Below are positions 26,494 through 36,300 of a DNA stretch of 64,000 nucleotides, in pieces. Each line of letters opens with the position of its first letter. Position 1 is the stretch's first letter. A program made the translations under genes and the position numbers. The notes below the pieces were generated by a model, which saw only the letters and a program-made list of their open reading frames with translations, was not told the DNA's origin and ran no database searches. The stretch spans positions 577,528-641,527 of the forward strand of contig NZ_BNAR01000003.1 of assembly GCF_014653695.1 (NCBI RefSeq), written 5' to 3'. The stretch comes from Lentzea cavernae. GTDB lineage: Bacteria > Actinomycetota > Actinomycetes > Mycobacteriales > Pseudonocardiaceae.

Positions 26494-27491
26494 AGACCGC
26501 CAACCCGATCAGGACCGGCGCGATCAGCCTGACGCTGATCGCCCTGTTGCTGCTGGCCGCGTTCTACTCCGACGACCTGCCGATCGTCGGCGGTGGCACG
26601 AGCTACGCCGCGGACTTCAGCGAGGCCGCGGGACTGGTGCCGGGCAACGAGGTCCGCGTCGCCGGCGTGAAGGTCGGCAAGGTCACGAAGGTCAAGCTCA
26701 ACGGCGACAGGGTGCGGGTGACGTTCAAGGTCAAGGACGCCTGGGTGGGCGACCGGACGACCGCGACGATCCGCATCAAGACGTTGCTGGGCCAGAAGTT
26801 CGTGGCGCTGGACCCGCAGGGCACGCAGCCGCTCTCGCCCGGCGACCCGATCCCGAAGGAACGCACGCTCGCGCCGTACGACGTGAACGAGGCGTTCAAC
26901 GGGCTCGCGACGACGGTCGGGCAGATCGACACCAAGCAGCTCGCGGACAGCTTCACGGTCCTGTCCGACACCTTCAAGAACTCGCCGGAGCACGTCCGCG
27001 GCGCGCTGGACGGCCTGTCCGCGTTGTCGAAGACGATCTCCTCGCGCGACGAGCAGCTGGCGAAGCTCCTGGACAACACCCGGCAGCTGACCAAGACGCT
27101 CGCCGACCGCAACGCCGAGTTCGAGAAGCTGCTGTCGGACGGCAACCTGCTGCTCGGCGAGCTGCGCAAGCGCCGCGAGGCGATCAGCGCGCTGCTGACC
27201 GGCACGCGCGACCTGTCCCGCGAGCTCAGCGGTCTGGTGAACGACAACCAGAACCAGCTCAAGCCGGCGCTGGAGCAGCTCGCGCGGGTCACCACGGTCC
27301 TGGAGCGCAACCAGGAGAACCTCGACCGCAGCCTCGCGCTGATGGCGCCGTTCTACCGGGTGTTCGCGAACACCCTGGGCAACGGTCGCTGGTTCGACAC
27401 CTACATCTGCGGTCTGCTGCCGCCCTCGGTGAACCTCGGCGTCGTCGGGTTCAACGAGGAAGGCTGCCTGCCTCCGGGGGTGCAGCGATGA
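26490..27491 (+). CDS. mceC: Mce family protein C
   Basis: A 333-residue Mce protein. The anchor is at about 10-27, the MCE domain contains GNEVRVAGVKVGKVTKV and LLGQKFVALDP, and helices follow to about residue 300. Two Cys near the end (TYICGLLPP, EEGCLPPG) match those in the neighbouring Mce proteins. The ATG at 26490 overlaps the mceB stop in ATGA. Confidence 0.93.
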   Translation: MKTANPIRTGAISLTLIALLLLAAFYSDDLPIVGGGTSYAADFSEAAGLVPGNEVRVAGVKVGKVTKVKLNGDRVRVTFKVKDAWVGDRTTATIRIKTLLGQKFVALDPQGTQPLSPGDPIPKERTLAPYDVNEAFNGLATTVGQIDTKQLADSFTVLSDTFKNSPEHVRGALDGLSALSKTISSRDEQLAKLLDNTRQLTKTLADRNAEFEKLLSDGNLLLGELRKRREAISALLTGTRDLSRELSGLVNDNQNQLKPALEQLARVTTVLERNQENLDRSLALMAPFYRVFANTLGNGRWFDTYICGLLPPSVNLGVVGFNEEGCLPPGVQR

Positions 27492-28654
27492 CTGACGTGG
27501 CTCAGAGCAAGGTCGGCCGGTTCATCGCGATCGCGTGCGTGCTCGCGCTGGTCGTGACGGCCGCGTTGTGGTGGGTCTTCGAGGGGATGAACGGGCGCAA
27601 GGTCACCGCGCACTTCGCGGCGGCCGTCGGCGTCTACCCCGGCGGTGACGTGCGGGTCCTCGGCGTGAAGGTCGGCACGATCGACGAGGTCACGCCCGAG
27701 GGCAAGACCGTGAAGGTCGTGTTCACGCTCGACCGCGACGTGCGGGTGCCGGAGAACGCGCAGGCCGTCGTCGTCTCGCCGAGCGTGGTCTCCGACCGGT
27801 ACGTGCAGCTCGCGCCCGCCTACACCGGCGGGCCGACGCTGGGCGACAACGCCGAGATCCCGCGCGAGCGCACCGCGACGCCGGTCGAGCTGGACGAGCT
27901 GTACTCGTCGCTCGACAAGCTCACGACCGCGTTGGGGCCCAACGGCGCGAACGCCGACGGGGCGCTGGCGGACCTGCTGAACTCGGCCGCCCGCAACCTC
28001 GAGGGCAACGGCCAGGCGCTCAACGACACGTTGAAGAACCTCGGCCAGGCCACGCGCACGCTGTCGGGGTCCAAAGAGGACCTGTTCGCGACCGTCGACA
28101 ACCTGCAGAAGTTCACGGCGATGCTGGCCGCGAACGACAGCCAGGTGCGCGACTTCAACAAGCAGCTCGCGGACGTGTCCAAGATGCTCGCCGACGAACG
28201 CGGCGACCTCGGTGCGGCGCTGTCCGAGCTCGCGACCGCGCTGGGGCTGGTGCAGGGGTTCGTCAAGGACAACCGCGAGGTCCTCAAGTCCAACGTGGAC
28301 AAGCTCGCCTCGATCACACAGGTGCTGGTGAACCAGCGGGCGGCGCTGGCCGAGACGCTCGACGTCGCCCCGCTGGCCCTGGGCAACCTGCAGAACTCCT
28401 ACAACGCGGCCTCCGGCACGCTCGACGTCCGCGCGGACATCAACGAGCTGAACCAGCCGCCGATCGTGCTGGTCTGCAAGCTGGTCCAGCAGGCGACGCC
28501 GAACAACGTGCCGCCGATCCTGGCGGACACCTGCAAGCAGCTGGAACCGTTGCTGACCGGCGCGATCCCGCTGAAGTCGCCGGCCGAGGTGCTCGGAGAC
28601 CTGAACGCGGGCAAGCTGCCGCTGCCCCTGCCGCTCGCGGGGGTGCCGCAATGA
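27488..28654 (+). CDS. mceD: Mce family protein D
   Basis: A 388-residue Mce protein with an N-terminal anchor (about 10-31), the MCE domain (GGDVRVLGVKVGTIDEV, VVSDRYVQLAP) and a long helical region. The C-terminus ends in the short repeated pattern LPLPLPLAGVPQ. ATG overlaps the mceC stop in ATGA. Confidence 0.93.
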   Translation: MTDVAQSKVGRFIAIACVLALVVTAALWWVFEGMNGRKVTAHFAAAVGVYPGGDVRVLGVKVGTIDEVTPEGKTVKVVFTLDRDVRVPENAQAVVVSPSVVSDRYVQLAPAYTGGPTLGDNAEIPRERTATPVELDELYSSLDKLTTALGPNGANADGALADLLNSAARNLEGNGQALNDTLKNLGQATRTLSGSKEDLFATVDNLQKFTAMLAANDSQVRDFNKQLADVSKMLADERGDLGAALSELATALGLVQGFVKDNREVLKSNVDKLASITQVLVNQRAALAETLDVAPLALGNLQNSYNAASGTLDVRADINELNQPPIVLVCKLVQQATPNNVPPILADTCKQLEPLLTGAIPLKSPAEVLGDLNAGKLPLPLPLAGVPQ

Positions 28655-29817
28655 CGTCAGGTGTGGCGAAGAAGCTCGCGATCGCTGTGACGGCGCTGGT
28701 CCTGGCCGGCTGCGGGTCCGGCGGGTTCGACGGCGTCTACAACATGCCGCTGCCCGGCGGCGCTGACGTCGGTGACCACCCGTACCGGGTCAAGGCGCAG
28801 TTCAAGGACGTCCTCGACCTCGTGCCGCAGGCCGGCGTGAAGGTCAACGACGTGCCGGTCGGGCGGGTCGAGAAGATCGACCTGGGCTCCGACGGCTGGA
28901 CCGCCGAGGTGACCCTGCTGGTCAACGGGGACGTGCAGCTGCCGGCCAACGCGTTCGCCAAGCTGCGGCAGTCGGCGTTGCTCGGCGAGAAGTTCGTGGA
29001 GCTCGGGAAGCCCAAGGACGGCAGCGGGAAGCTTGCCGACAACGCCGTGATCCCGCTGGACAGGACCAACCGCAACCCCGAGGTCGAAGAGGTCTTCGGA
29101 GCGTTGTCGATGCTGCTCAACGGCGGTGGTGTCGCGCAGCTGCAGAACATCACCAAGGAGCTCAACGCGGCGATGCAGGGCAACGAGCAGGAGATCCGCT
29201 CGCTGCTGGGCAACCTCAACACGTTCGTCGGGGAGCTCGACAAGCACAAGGCGGAGATCGTCCGCGCTCTCGACTCCCTCAACCGGCTGTCCGGGACCCT
29301 GGCGCTGCAACGGGACAAGATCGCGGTCGCGCTGACGGACCTGGAGCCCGGCCTGAAGGTGCTGGCGGAGCAGCGGACGCAGCTCGTGACGCTGCTGCAG
29401 TCGCTGACCAAGCTCTCCGGCGTCGCGACCGACACGGTGAACCGGAGCCGTGACGACATCGTCGCGGATCTGAAGGCGTTGCAGCCGATCCTGACGAAGC
29501 TCGCCGAGTCCGGGCAGAACCTGCCGAAGTCGCTGGAGCTGGCGCTGACCTACCCGTTCCCGGACGAGGCGCTCGACGGCATCAAGGGCGACTACACCAA
29601 CGCGTTCATGAACCTCGACCTGAACCTCGGCACGGTGCTCGACAACCTCGGGCGGTCGCGGCAGTCGCCGATCGACTCGCTGGTCCCGACGCCGGGGACG
29701 CCGTTGCCGCTGCCGAACATCCCGTTGCCGAACATCCCGCTGCCCGGCCTCGGGCAGGGCACCGGGTCCGGGCTGGGAGACCTGCTCGGAGGCCTGCTGG
29801 GAGGTGGCCGCAAGTGA
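28651..29817 (+). CDS. mceE: Mce family protein E, lipoprotein (LprK-like)
   Basis: A 388-residue Mce lipoprotein. The lipobox is LAG-Cys21 after a short signal, so the mature protein is lipid-anchored, as is the fifth Mce protein of mycobacterial operons. The MCE domain includes VNDVPVGRVEKI and LLGEKFVELG. The C-terminus has a PLPNIP repeat and a Gly/Leu-rich tail. ATG overlaps the mceD stop. Confidence 0.93.
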   Translation: MTSGVAKKLAIAVTALVLAGCGSGGFDGVYNMPLPGGADVGDHPYRVKAQFKDVLDLVPQAGVKVNDVPVGRVEKIDLGSDGWTAEVTLLVNGDVQLPANAFAKLRQSALLGEKFVELGKPKDGSGKLADNAVIPLDRTNRNPEVEEVFGALSMLLNGGGVAQLQNITKELNAAMQGNEQEIRSLLGNLNTFVGELDKHKAEIVRALDSLNRLSGTLALQRDKIAVALTDLEPGLKVLAEQRTQLVTLLQSLTKLSGVATDTVNRSRDDIVADLKALQPILTKLAESGQNLPKSLELALTYPFPDEALDGIKGDYTNAFMNLDLNLGTVLDNLGRSRQSPIDSLVPTPGTPLPLPNIPLPNIPLPGLGQGTGSGLGDLLGGLLGGGRK

Positions 29818-31043
29818 TCCTGCGATCGACCAAGCTCAAGATCGGCGCGTTCGTGCTGGTCGCGTTGCTCGGCATCTCCTACGTCAGCGCCACCTACGTC
29901 GGTCTGTTCAAGTCGGCCTCGACGGTCGTGACGATGCAGCTCGCCGATTCGGGCGGCATCTTCAGCAACGCCGAGGTGACCTACCGCGGCGTGACGATCG
30001 GCCGGGTCGGGCAGCTGCGGCTGACGTCCGACGGCATCGAGGTCGACCTCGAGCTGGACGCGGACGCCCCGCGCGTGCCGTCCGCGGTCGAGGCCGTCGT
30101 GGCGAACCGGTCGGCCGTGGGCGAGCAGTACGTGGACCTGCGGCCGAAGAGCGACGACGGCCCGTACCTGGAGGCCGGGTCGGTCATCCCGCGCTCGGCC
30201 ACGAAGACGCCGCCGCCCGTCGACGGGCTCCTGTCCAACCTGGACGCCTTCGCCTCCTCGGTGCCGACGGACTCGTTGAAGACCGTGGTCGACGAGCTGC
30301 ACACCGCGTTCAGCGGGACCGGCGGCGACCTGCAGGTGCTGATCGACAACACCGCGGCGTTCACCGCGGCCGCCCGCGAACACCTGCCGCAGACGACGCA
30401 GCTGCTCAAGGACGGGCGGATCGTGCTGGCCACGCAGGCCGCGGCCGGTGGCGCCATCCGGTCGTTCAGCGGTGACCTGCGGTTGCTCGCCGAGCAGCTC
30501 AAGGCCTCCGACGGCGACCTGCGGCGGTTGATCGTGGCGGTGCCGCCCGCGTCCGAGCAGGTGTCGGCGCTGCTCAAGGAGAGCGGGCCGAACCTCGGGG
30601 TGGTGTTCGCGAACCTGCTGACGACCTCGAACATCCTCGTGACCAGGCGCGACGGTTTGGAACAGATCGCGGTGACGTACCCCATCGCCGTCGGCGGCGG
30701 GTTCTCCGTGGCGCCGGGCGACGGGACGGCGCACTTCGGGCTCGCGCTGAACGTGTTCGACCCGGTGCCGTGCACCGTCGGCTACGAGGGCACGACCATC
30801 CGGCCGGGCAACGACACCTCGGCCGCGCCGCTGAACACGCAGGCGTACTGCGCTCTCGCGCGCGGTTCCGCGACGTCGGTGCGAGGCTCGCAGAACGCTC
30901 CGTACGGCGGAACGCCGACCACGCCGGTCGGCAACGCGACGACCCAGCCCGGTCAGGAACCGACGGGCCAGGCCGCCGTGCCGGAGTTGCCGTTGCTGAC
31001 GTCGCTGGGCCAGCTGCTGGGTTTGCCGGAGGGGAAGAAGTAG
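29814..31043 (+). CDS. mceF: Mce family protein F
   Basis: A 409-residue Mce protein: anchor (about 10-30), MCE domain (NAEVTYRGVTIGRVGQL, AVGEQYVDLRP), helices to about 300, then a Thr/Gly/Pro-rich tail. It completes the canonical A-F set for the heterohexamer. GTG start at 29814 overlaps the mceE stop in GTGA. Its TAG shares a base with the next start. Confidence 0.93.
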   Translation: MILRSTKLKIGAFVLVALLGISYVSATYVGLFKSASTVVTMQLADSGGIFSNAEVTYRGVTIGRVGQLRLTSDGIEVDLELDADAPRVPSAVEAVVANRSAVGEQYVDLRPKSDDGPYLEAGSVIPRSATKTPPPVDGLLSNLDAFASSVPTDSLKTVVDELHTAFSGTGGDLQVLIDNTAAFTAAAREHLPQTTQLLKDGRIVLATQAAAGGAIRSFSGDLRLLAEQLKASDGDLRRLIVAVPPASEQVSALLKESGPNLGVVFANLLTTSNILVTRRDGLEQIAVTYPIAVGGGFSVAPGDGTAHFGLALNVFDPVPCTVGYEGTTIRPGNDTSAAPLNTQAYCALARGSATSVRGSQNAPYGGTPTTPVGNATTQPGQEPTGQAAVPELPLLTSLGQLLGLPEGKK

Positions 31044-31543
31044 TGCGGATCTTCACGGTGGTCGCCGCGGTCGCGGCGGTGCTCGCGTTCGGCTTCGCCG
31101 CCTACGCGGGCGTGGCCTGGTACTCGGCGTCGAACTCGTCGGAGTCGTCGTTCGCCTCCGCGCGCGACGAGGCCCTGCGCTCGGGTCAGGTGGGCGTCAC
31201 GAACTTCCTGACGCTCGACTACAAGAAGGTGGACGAGGACCTGCAGCGCTGGCTCAACTCGTCCACCGGCGACCTCCGCGCCGAGATCGACAAGGACAAG
31301 GACTCGCGCAAGAAGCAGCTCGTCGACGCCAAGTCCGTGACGACGTCGAAGGTCCTCGACGCGGCCGTCACCGAACTGGACGACCGCGCCGGCAGCGCGT
31401 CGATGATCGCCGTGGTCGAGAGCACCGTCACCCCCGACGGCGGCCAGAAGGTCACCAAGATCAACCGGTACCTGACCAAGCTCACCCGCACCGAGGACGG
31501 CTGGAAGCTGAGCCAGCTGGGCCCGCTGCGGTCAGGCGTCTGA
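31043..31543 (+). CDS. Mce-associated membrane protein, first
   Basis: A 166-residue protein with one N-terminal membrane helix (about 4-28) and an outer domain ending WKLSQLGPLRSGV, the pattern of Mce-associated (Mam) proteins, which stabilise the transporter in mycobacteria. The GTG at 31043 overlaps the mceF TAG by one base, tying it to the operon. Confidence 0.82.
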   Translation: MRIFTVVAAVAAVLAFGFAAYAGVAWYSASNSSESSFASARDEALRSGQVGVTNFLTLDYKKVDEDLQRWLNSSTGDLRAEIDKDKDSRKKQLVDAKSVTTSKVLDAAVTELDDRAGSASMIAVVESTVTPDGGQKVTKINRYLTKLTRTEDGWKLSQLGPLRSGV

Positions 31544-31567
31544 TCCGGCCAGAGCTGATTGGAACGA

Positions 31568-32521
31568 GTGCACGTGCCTCCATCCCGCCGCCGCCCCATC
31601 CCCACGCCACCGGCAGGAGGCCGCCCGAAGGTGGCCGGCCTGAACCGCCGCCCGCCGTCCGGGTCCGCCGCGGACCCCGCCGCCGAGTCCGCGGCCGAGT
31701 CTGCGGTCGAGCCTGTCGTCGAGCCTTCGGTGGAACCGGCTGTGGAGCCCGCGGCCGGGCCCTCGACGCCGCCCGTCGCCGAGCCCGTGGACGACGACGC
31801 CGTCGAGGACGTGCGGGCGGCTGAGCCCGGGGAGGCGGCACCCGAGGCGCCGGGGGTGATCGAGTGGCCGCCTTCCGCCACGTCGAAGCCGACGGGGGAG
31901 CCCGCGGAGAAGAAGGCGGCGGAGAAGAAGGCGGTCGAGGTCGTCGCCGAGGAGGAGCCAGAGTCGTCCGAGGAACCCGAGCCGCCCGCGAAGCCGGCCT
32001 GGCTGCTGCCCGCGGCCCTGCTCCTGGTGGCGGTGCTGCTGGGCGGGCTGGGCACGTTCTTCCTGGTGAGGTCGCAGTCGGTGTCCTACGACGCCGCCCT
32101 GGTCGACTCGGCCACCACCTCGGAGGTGAACGGCCAGATCCGCGAGGCCGTCGAGAAGTCGTTCTCGTACAACTTCGCCGACGTCGAGTCCACCGAGAAG
32201 GCGGCCAGGGAGCTGCTCACCGGCAAGGCCCTCTGCCAGTACAACGCCGTGTTCGGCCCCGTGAAGGAGGTCGCGCCGCAGCAGAAGCTGGTCGTGACCG
32301 TCCGCGTGGTCTCCTCGGCCGTGTCGTCGCTCAAGGACGACCGGGCCACCGTGCTCGTGTTCGCCGACCAGGTCACCACCCGCACCACCGACAACCAGTC
32401 GGGCGGCGGCACCGCCATGCTCCGCGTGAGCGCGATCGACGACGCCGGCCGCTGGAAGATCGACAACATGGAGATGTTCGGCGCGACCGCCGACCAGAAC
32501 CGCCAGCTCCAGGGCTGCTGA
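31568..32521 (+). CDS. Mce-associated membrane protein, second, with acidic N-tail
   Basis: A 317-residue protein. The first ~140 residues are low-complexity, rich in Pro, Glu and Ala with a VEP-type repeat, and cytosolic; a membrane helix follows (about 144-167), then an NTF2-like outer domain related to the preceding protein (WKIDNMEMFG near the end). GTG at 31568 has GGAA 5 bases upstream; GTG at 31574 is an alternative. It is the last gene of the mce operon. Confidence 0.8.
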   Translation: MHVPPSRRRPIPTPPAGGRPKVAGLNRRPPSGSAADPAAESAAESAVEPVVEPSVEPAVEPAAGPSTPPVAEPVDDDAVEDVRAAEPGEAAPEAPGVIEWPPSATSKPTGEPAEKKAAEKKAVEVVAEEEPESSEEPEPPAKPAWLLPAALLLVAVLLGGLGTFFLVRSQSVSYDAALVDSATTSEVNGQIREAVEKSFSYNFADVESTEKAARELLTGKALCQYNAVFGPVKEVAPQQKLVVTVRVVSSAVSSLKDDRATVLVFADQVTTRTTDNQSGGGTAMLRVSAIDDAGRWKIDNMEMFGATADQNRQLQGC

Positions 32522-33214
32522 CCGCCCGGCCCCGCGAAGGCCGCGCCCTCCGAGACCGCACGCGCGGTGGCCGCACCTCCGAGACCGCCCCGGTGGCCGC
32601 ACCTCCGGGGCCGCACCCTCCGAGCCCGCGCCCGCAGTGGCTGCGCCCGCGGTGGCTGCGCCCGCGGTGGCTGCGCTCACGATCGTGGCACTCGCAGTGG
32701 CTGCACTCATGGTGGCCGCACCTTCATGGCCGCACCCTCTGAGCCCGCACCCTCTGAGCCCGCGCTCACGGTGGCCGCACCCGCGTCGTGCGAACCCAGG
32801 AGCGAGCCTCGGGCCACCTCCAGCTCACCCGGCCCCACGCAGGCCCCACTCCAGGCGCAAACCTCCGGCCCGGTCGTTTGACCCGGCCCGACAGCGGGTA
32901 AAAGATCTTCATCCCCTAAGATCAACTCCGCTGGGAGGACGTCACAGGTGCCCCAGAAGCACCAGGAACACACCCTCCGCCAGCCCCGACACGCGTGATC
33001 TCGGTCACAGCAATTCTGGTGGCTCTCTGCAAGCCGACTTGAGGCCGCCAACTTCCCACCAAAACGGCCGCACACGTGTTTGTGCAGGTCAAATGGGTGA
33101 CTTCAAGTAAACGGCGCTCCATCCAGAGAGTGGATCGGCGCGCAACATCTTGACTGCGCGCTCATGCAGGGTCACTCTGTCGGTGAGCAACAGGAGGGTC
33201 CTTCCAGGTGCCTC
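32522..33214. other. Gene-free region between the mce operon and rpoB
   Basis: No credible gene was found. The left part (about 32540-32790) is low-complexity, including the 15-bp repeat. The right part has lower GC. It contains a TAAGAT box (32917-32922), then GGGAGGA and a 16-codon frame, MPQKHQEHTLRQPRHA, starting with GTG at about 32948; whether that frame is translated is unclear. TTGACT near 33152 lacks a good -10 partner. Confidence 0.5.
32629..32777. repeat. Imperfect 15-bp tandem repeat, ten units
   Basis: Units start at 32629, 32644, 32659, 32674, 32689, 32704, 32719 (14 bp), 32733, 32748 and 32763. Typical units are CGCCCGCGGTGGCTG and CACCCTCTGAGCCCG. Units 2-3 and units 8-9 are identical pairs. 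Because 15 is a multiple of three, open frames run through on both strands, but no protein signal accompanies them. Confidence 0.85.
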
Positions 33215-33243
33215 TCGACAGTCGCCGTGCGCGTGGCTAGACT
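33215..33243 (+). promoter_or_regulatory. rpoB promoter, upstream copy
   Basis: TCGACA (33215-33220) and TAGACT (33238-33243) are separated by exactly 17 bases, a very good match to the actinobacterial housekeeping promoter. Transcription would begin near 33250, giving a leader of about 120 bases before rpoB. Confidence 0.75.
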
Positions 33244-33314
33244 GCCCCTTTGCGCTGCCCATTTTCCGCTTGCCCTTCGCCGAGAGCGTGGATTAGTCGA
33301 GCAGCGCCGCACCC

Positions 33315-33343
33315 TTGACAGCCGTGCTAGTTCGCTCTAGCCA
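33315..33343 (+). promoter_or_regulatory. rpoB promoter, downstream copy
   Basis: TTGACA (33315-33320), a perfect -35, is followed after 17 bases by TAGCCA (33338-33343). A start near 33350 would leave only about 20 bases of leader, enough to include the GGAAGGA ribosome site. The CTAG-TTCGCT-CTAG dyad overlaps the -10. Confidence 0.7.
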
Positions 33344-33369
33344 GCTATTTGTCCCTGGAAGGACGCATC

Positions 33370-36300
33370 TTGGCGATCTCTCGCGCGACCAAGGCCACTG
33401 CTGCGACCAACTCCACGTCGGGGATCCCTGGAGCGCCGAAGCGGGTCTCGTTCGCGAAGATTAACGAGCCGCTTTCGACGCCCAACCTGCTTGACCTGCA
33501 GATCCAGTCCTTTGAGTGGCTGACCGGCGATGAGGCGTGGTTCCAGCGCCGCGTCGACGCCGGCGACGAGACCCCGACGGGCGGCCTCGAAGAGGTCCTC
33601 AACGAGATCTCGCCGATCGAGGACTTCTCCGGCTCCATGTCACTGTCCTTCTCCGACCCGCGCTTCGACGAGGTCAAGGCCTCGACCGAAGAGTGCAAGG
33701 ACAAGGACATGACGTACGCGGCACCTCTGTTCGTCACGGCGGAGTTCACCAACCACACCACTGGCGAGATCAAGAGCCAGACGGTGTTCATGGGTGACTT
33801 CCCGATGATGACGAACAAGGGCACGTTCATCATCAACGGCACCGAGCGCGTGGTGGTCTCCCAGCTCGTGCGTTCGCCCGGTGTGTACTACGACACCGCG
33901 GTCGACAAGACGACCGACAAGGACGTCTTCAGCGTCAAGATCATCCCGTCCCGGGGTGCTTGGCTGGAGTTCGACGTCGACAAGCGCGACACCGTCGGTG
34001 TCCGCATCGACCGGAAGCGTCGCCAGCCGGTGACGGTGCTGTTGAAGGCTCTGGGCTGGAGCACGGAGCAGATCCGCGAGCGGTTCGCGTTCAGCGAGAC
34101 GTTGCTGACCACGCTCGAGAAGGACCACACCGCAGGCACCGACGAGGCGTTGCTCGACATCTACCGCAAGCTGCGTCCGGGCGAGCCGCCGACGAAGGAG
34201 TCGGCGCAGGCCCTGCTGGAGAACCTGTTCTTCAAGGACAAGCGCTACGACCTGGCGAAGGTTGGCCGTTACAAGGTCAACAAGAAGCTGGGCCTGGACA
34301 CCGAGATCAACACCGGTGTCCTGACCGAGGACGACATCGTCACGACGATCGAGTACCTCGTTCGCCTGCACGCGGGTGAGACGATGATGGACGCCGCCGC
34401 CGGTGGCGACGTGCCCGTCGAGGTCGACGACATCGACCACTTCGGCAACCGTCGTCTGCGCACCGTGGGCGAGCTGATCCAGAACCAGATCCGCGTCGGT
34501 CTGTCCCGCATGGAGCGCGTCGTCCGCGAGCGCATGACCACGCAGGACGTCGAGGCCATCACGCCGCAGACCCTGATCAACATCCGTCCCGTCGTGGCGG
34601 CGATCAAGGAGTTCTTCGGCACCTCGCAGCTCTCGCAGTTCATGGACCAGACCAACCCGCTCGCGGGTCTGACCCACAAGCGCCGCCTGTCGGCGCTGGG
34701 TCCGGGCGGTCTGTCCCGTGAGCGCGCAGGCATGGAGGTCCGCGACGTCCACCCGTCGCACTACGGCCGCATGTGCCCGATCGAGACGCCGGAAGGCCCG
34801 AACATCGGTCTGATCGGTTCGCTCTCGAGCTACGCGCGGGTCAACCCGTTCGGCTTCATCGAGACGCCGTACCGCAAGGTCACCGACGGCCGGGTCACCG
34901 ACCAGATCGACTACCTGACCGCGGACGAGGAAGACCGCTTCGTCAAGGCGCAGGCGAACTCGCCGACCGACGACGAGGGCAACTTCACCGACGACCGCGT
35001 CCTGGTCCGCAAGAAGGGCGGCGAGGTCGAGTTCATCGACCCGACCGACGTCGACTACATGGACGTCTCGCCGCGCCAGATGGTGTCGGCCGCGACGGCC
35101 ATGATCCCGTTCCTCGAGCACGACGACGCGAACCGCGCCCTGATGGGTGCGAACATGCAGCGCCAGGCCGTGCCGCTGCTCCGCTCCGAGTCGCCGCTCG
35201 TCGGCACCGGCATGGAGCTGCGCGCCGCGGTCGACGCCGGTGACGTCGTCGTCGCGAAGAAGACGGGTGTGGTCGAGGAGGTCTCCGCCGACTACATCAC
35301 CGTCATGGCCGACGACGGTGCGCGCAACACCTACGCGCTGCACAAGTTCCGTCGCTCGAACCAGGGCACCTGCATCAACCAGAAGCCCATCGTCAACGAG
35401 GGCGACCGCGTCGAGTCGGGTCAGGTGCTGGCCGACGGTCCTTGCACCGAGAACGCCGAGATGGCGCTCGGCAAGAACCTGCTCGTGGCGATCATGCCGT
35501 GGGAAGGCCACAACTACGAGGACGCGATCATCCTGTCGCAGCGCCTCGTGCAGGACGACGTTCTCACCTCGATCCACATCGAGGAGCACGAGATCGACGC
35601 CCGCGACACGAAGCTGGGCGCCGAGGAGATCACCCGGGACATCCCGAACGTCTCCGAAGAGGTCCTGGCCGACCTGGACGAGCGCGGCATCATCCGCATC
35701 GGTGCCGAGGTCCAGCCGGGCGACATCCTCGTCGGCAAGGTCACGCCCAAGGGCGAGACCGAGCTGACGCCGGAGGAGCGGCTGCTCCGCGCGATCTTCG
35801 GTGAGAAGGCGCGCGAGGTCCGCGACACCTCCCTCAAGGTGCCGCACGGTGAGTACGGCAAGGTCATCGGCATCCGCGTCTTCTCGCGTGAGGACGACGA
35901 CGAGCTGCCTCCGGGCGTGAACGAGCTCGTCCGCGTCTACGTGGCCCAGAAGCGCAAGATCCAGGACGGTGACAAGCTCGCCGGCCGCCACGGCAACAAG
36001 GGCGTCATCGGCAAGATCCTCCCCGCGGAGGACATGCCGTTCCTCGAGGACGGCACGCCGGTCGACATCATCCTGAACACCCACGGTGTGCCGCGTCGTA
36101 TGAACATCGGCCAGGTGCTGGAGACCCACCTCGGGTGGATCGCCAAGCAGGGCTGGAGCATCAACGGGGACCCGGACTGGGCGAAGAACCTGTCCGAGGA
36201 CCTGATGGAGGTCGAGCCCGGCACCAAGACCGCGACCCCCGTGTTCGACGGCGCGAAGGAAGAGGAGATCACGGGCCTGCTCGGCTCGACGATCCCGAAC

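Noticed and set aside
32707-33075. Minus-strand open frame running through the 15-bp repeat
   Set aside because: The frame is kept open by the repeat period. No promoter, ribosome site or conserved segment was found.
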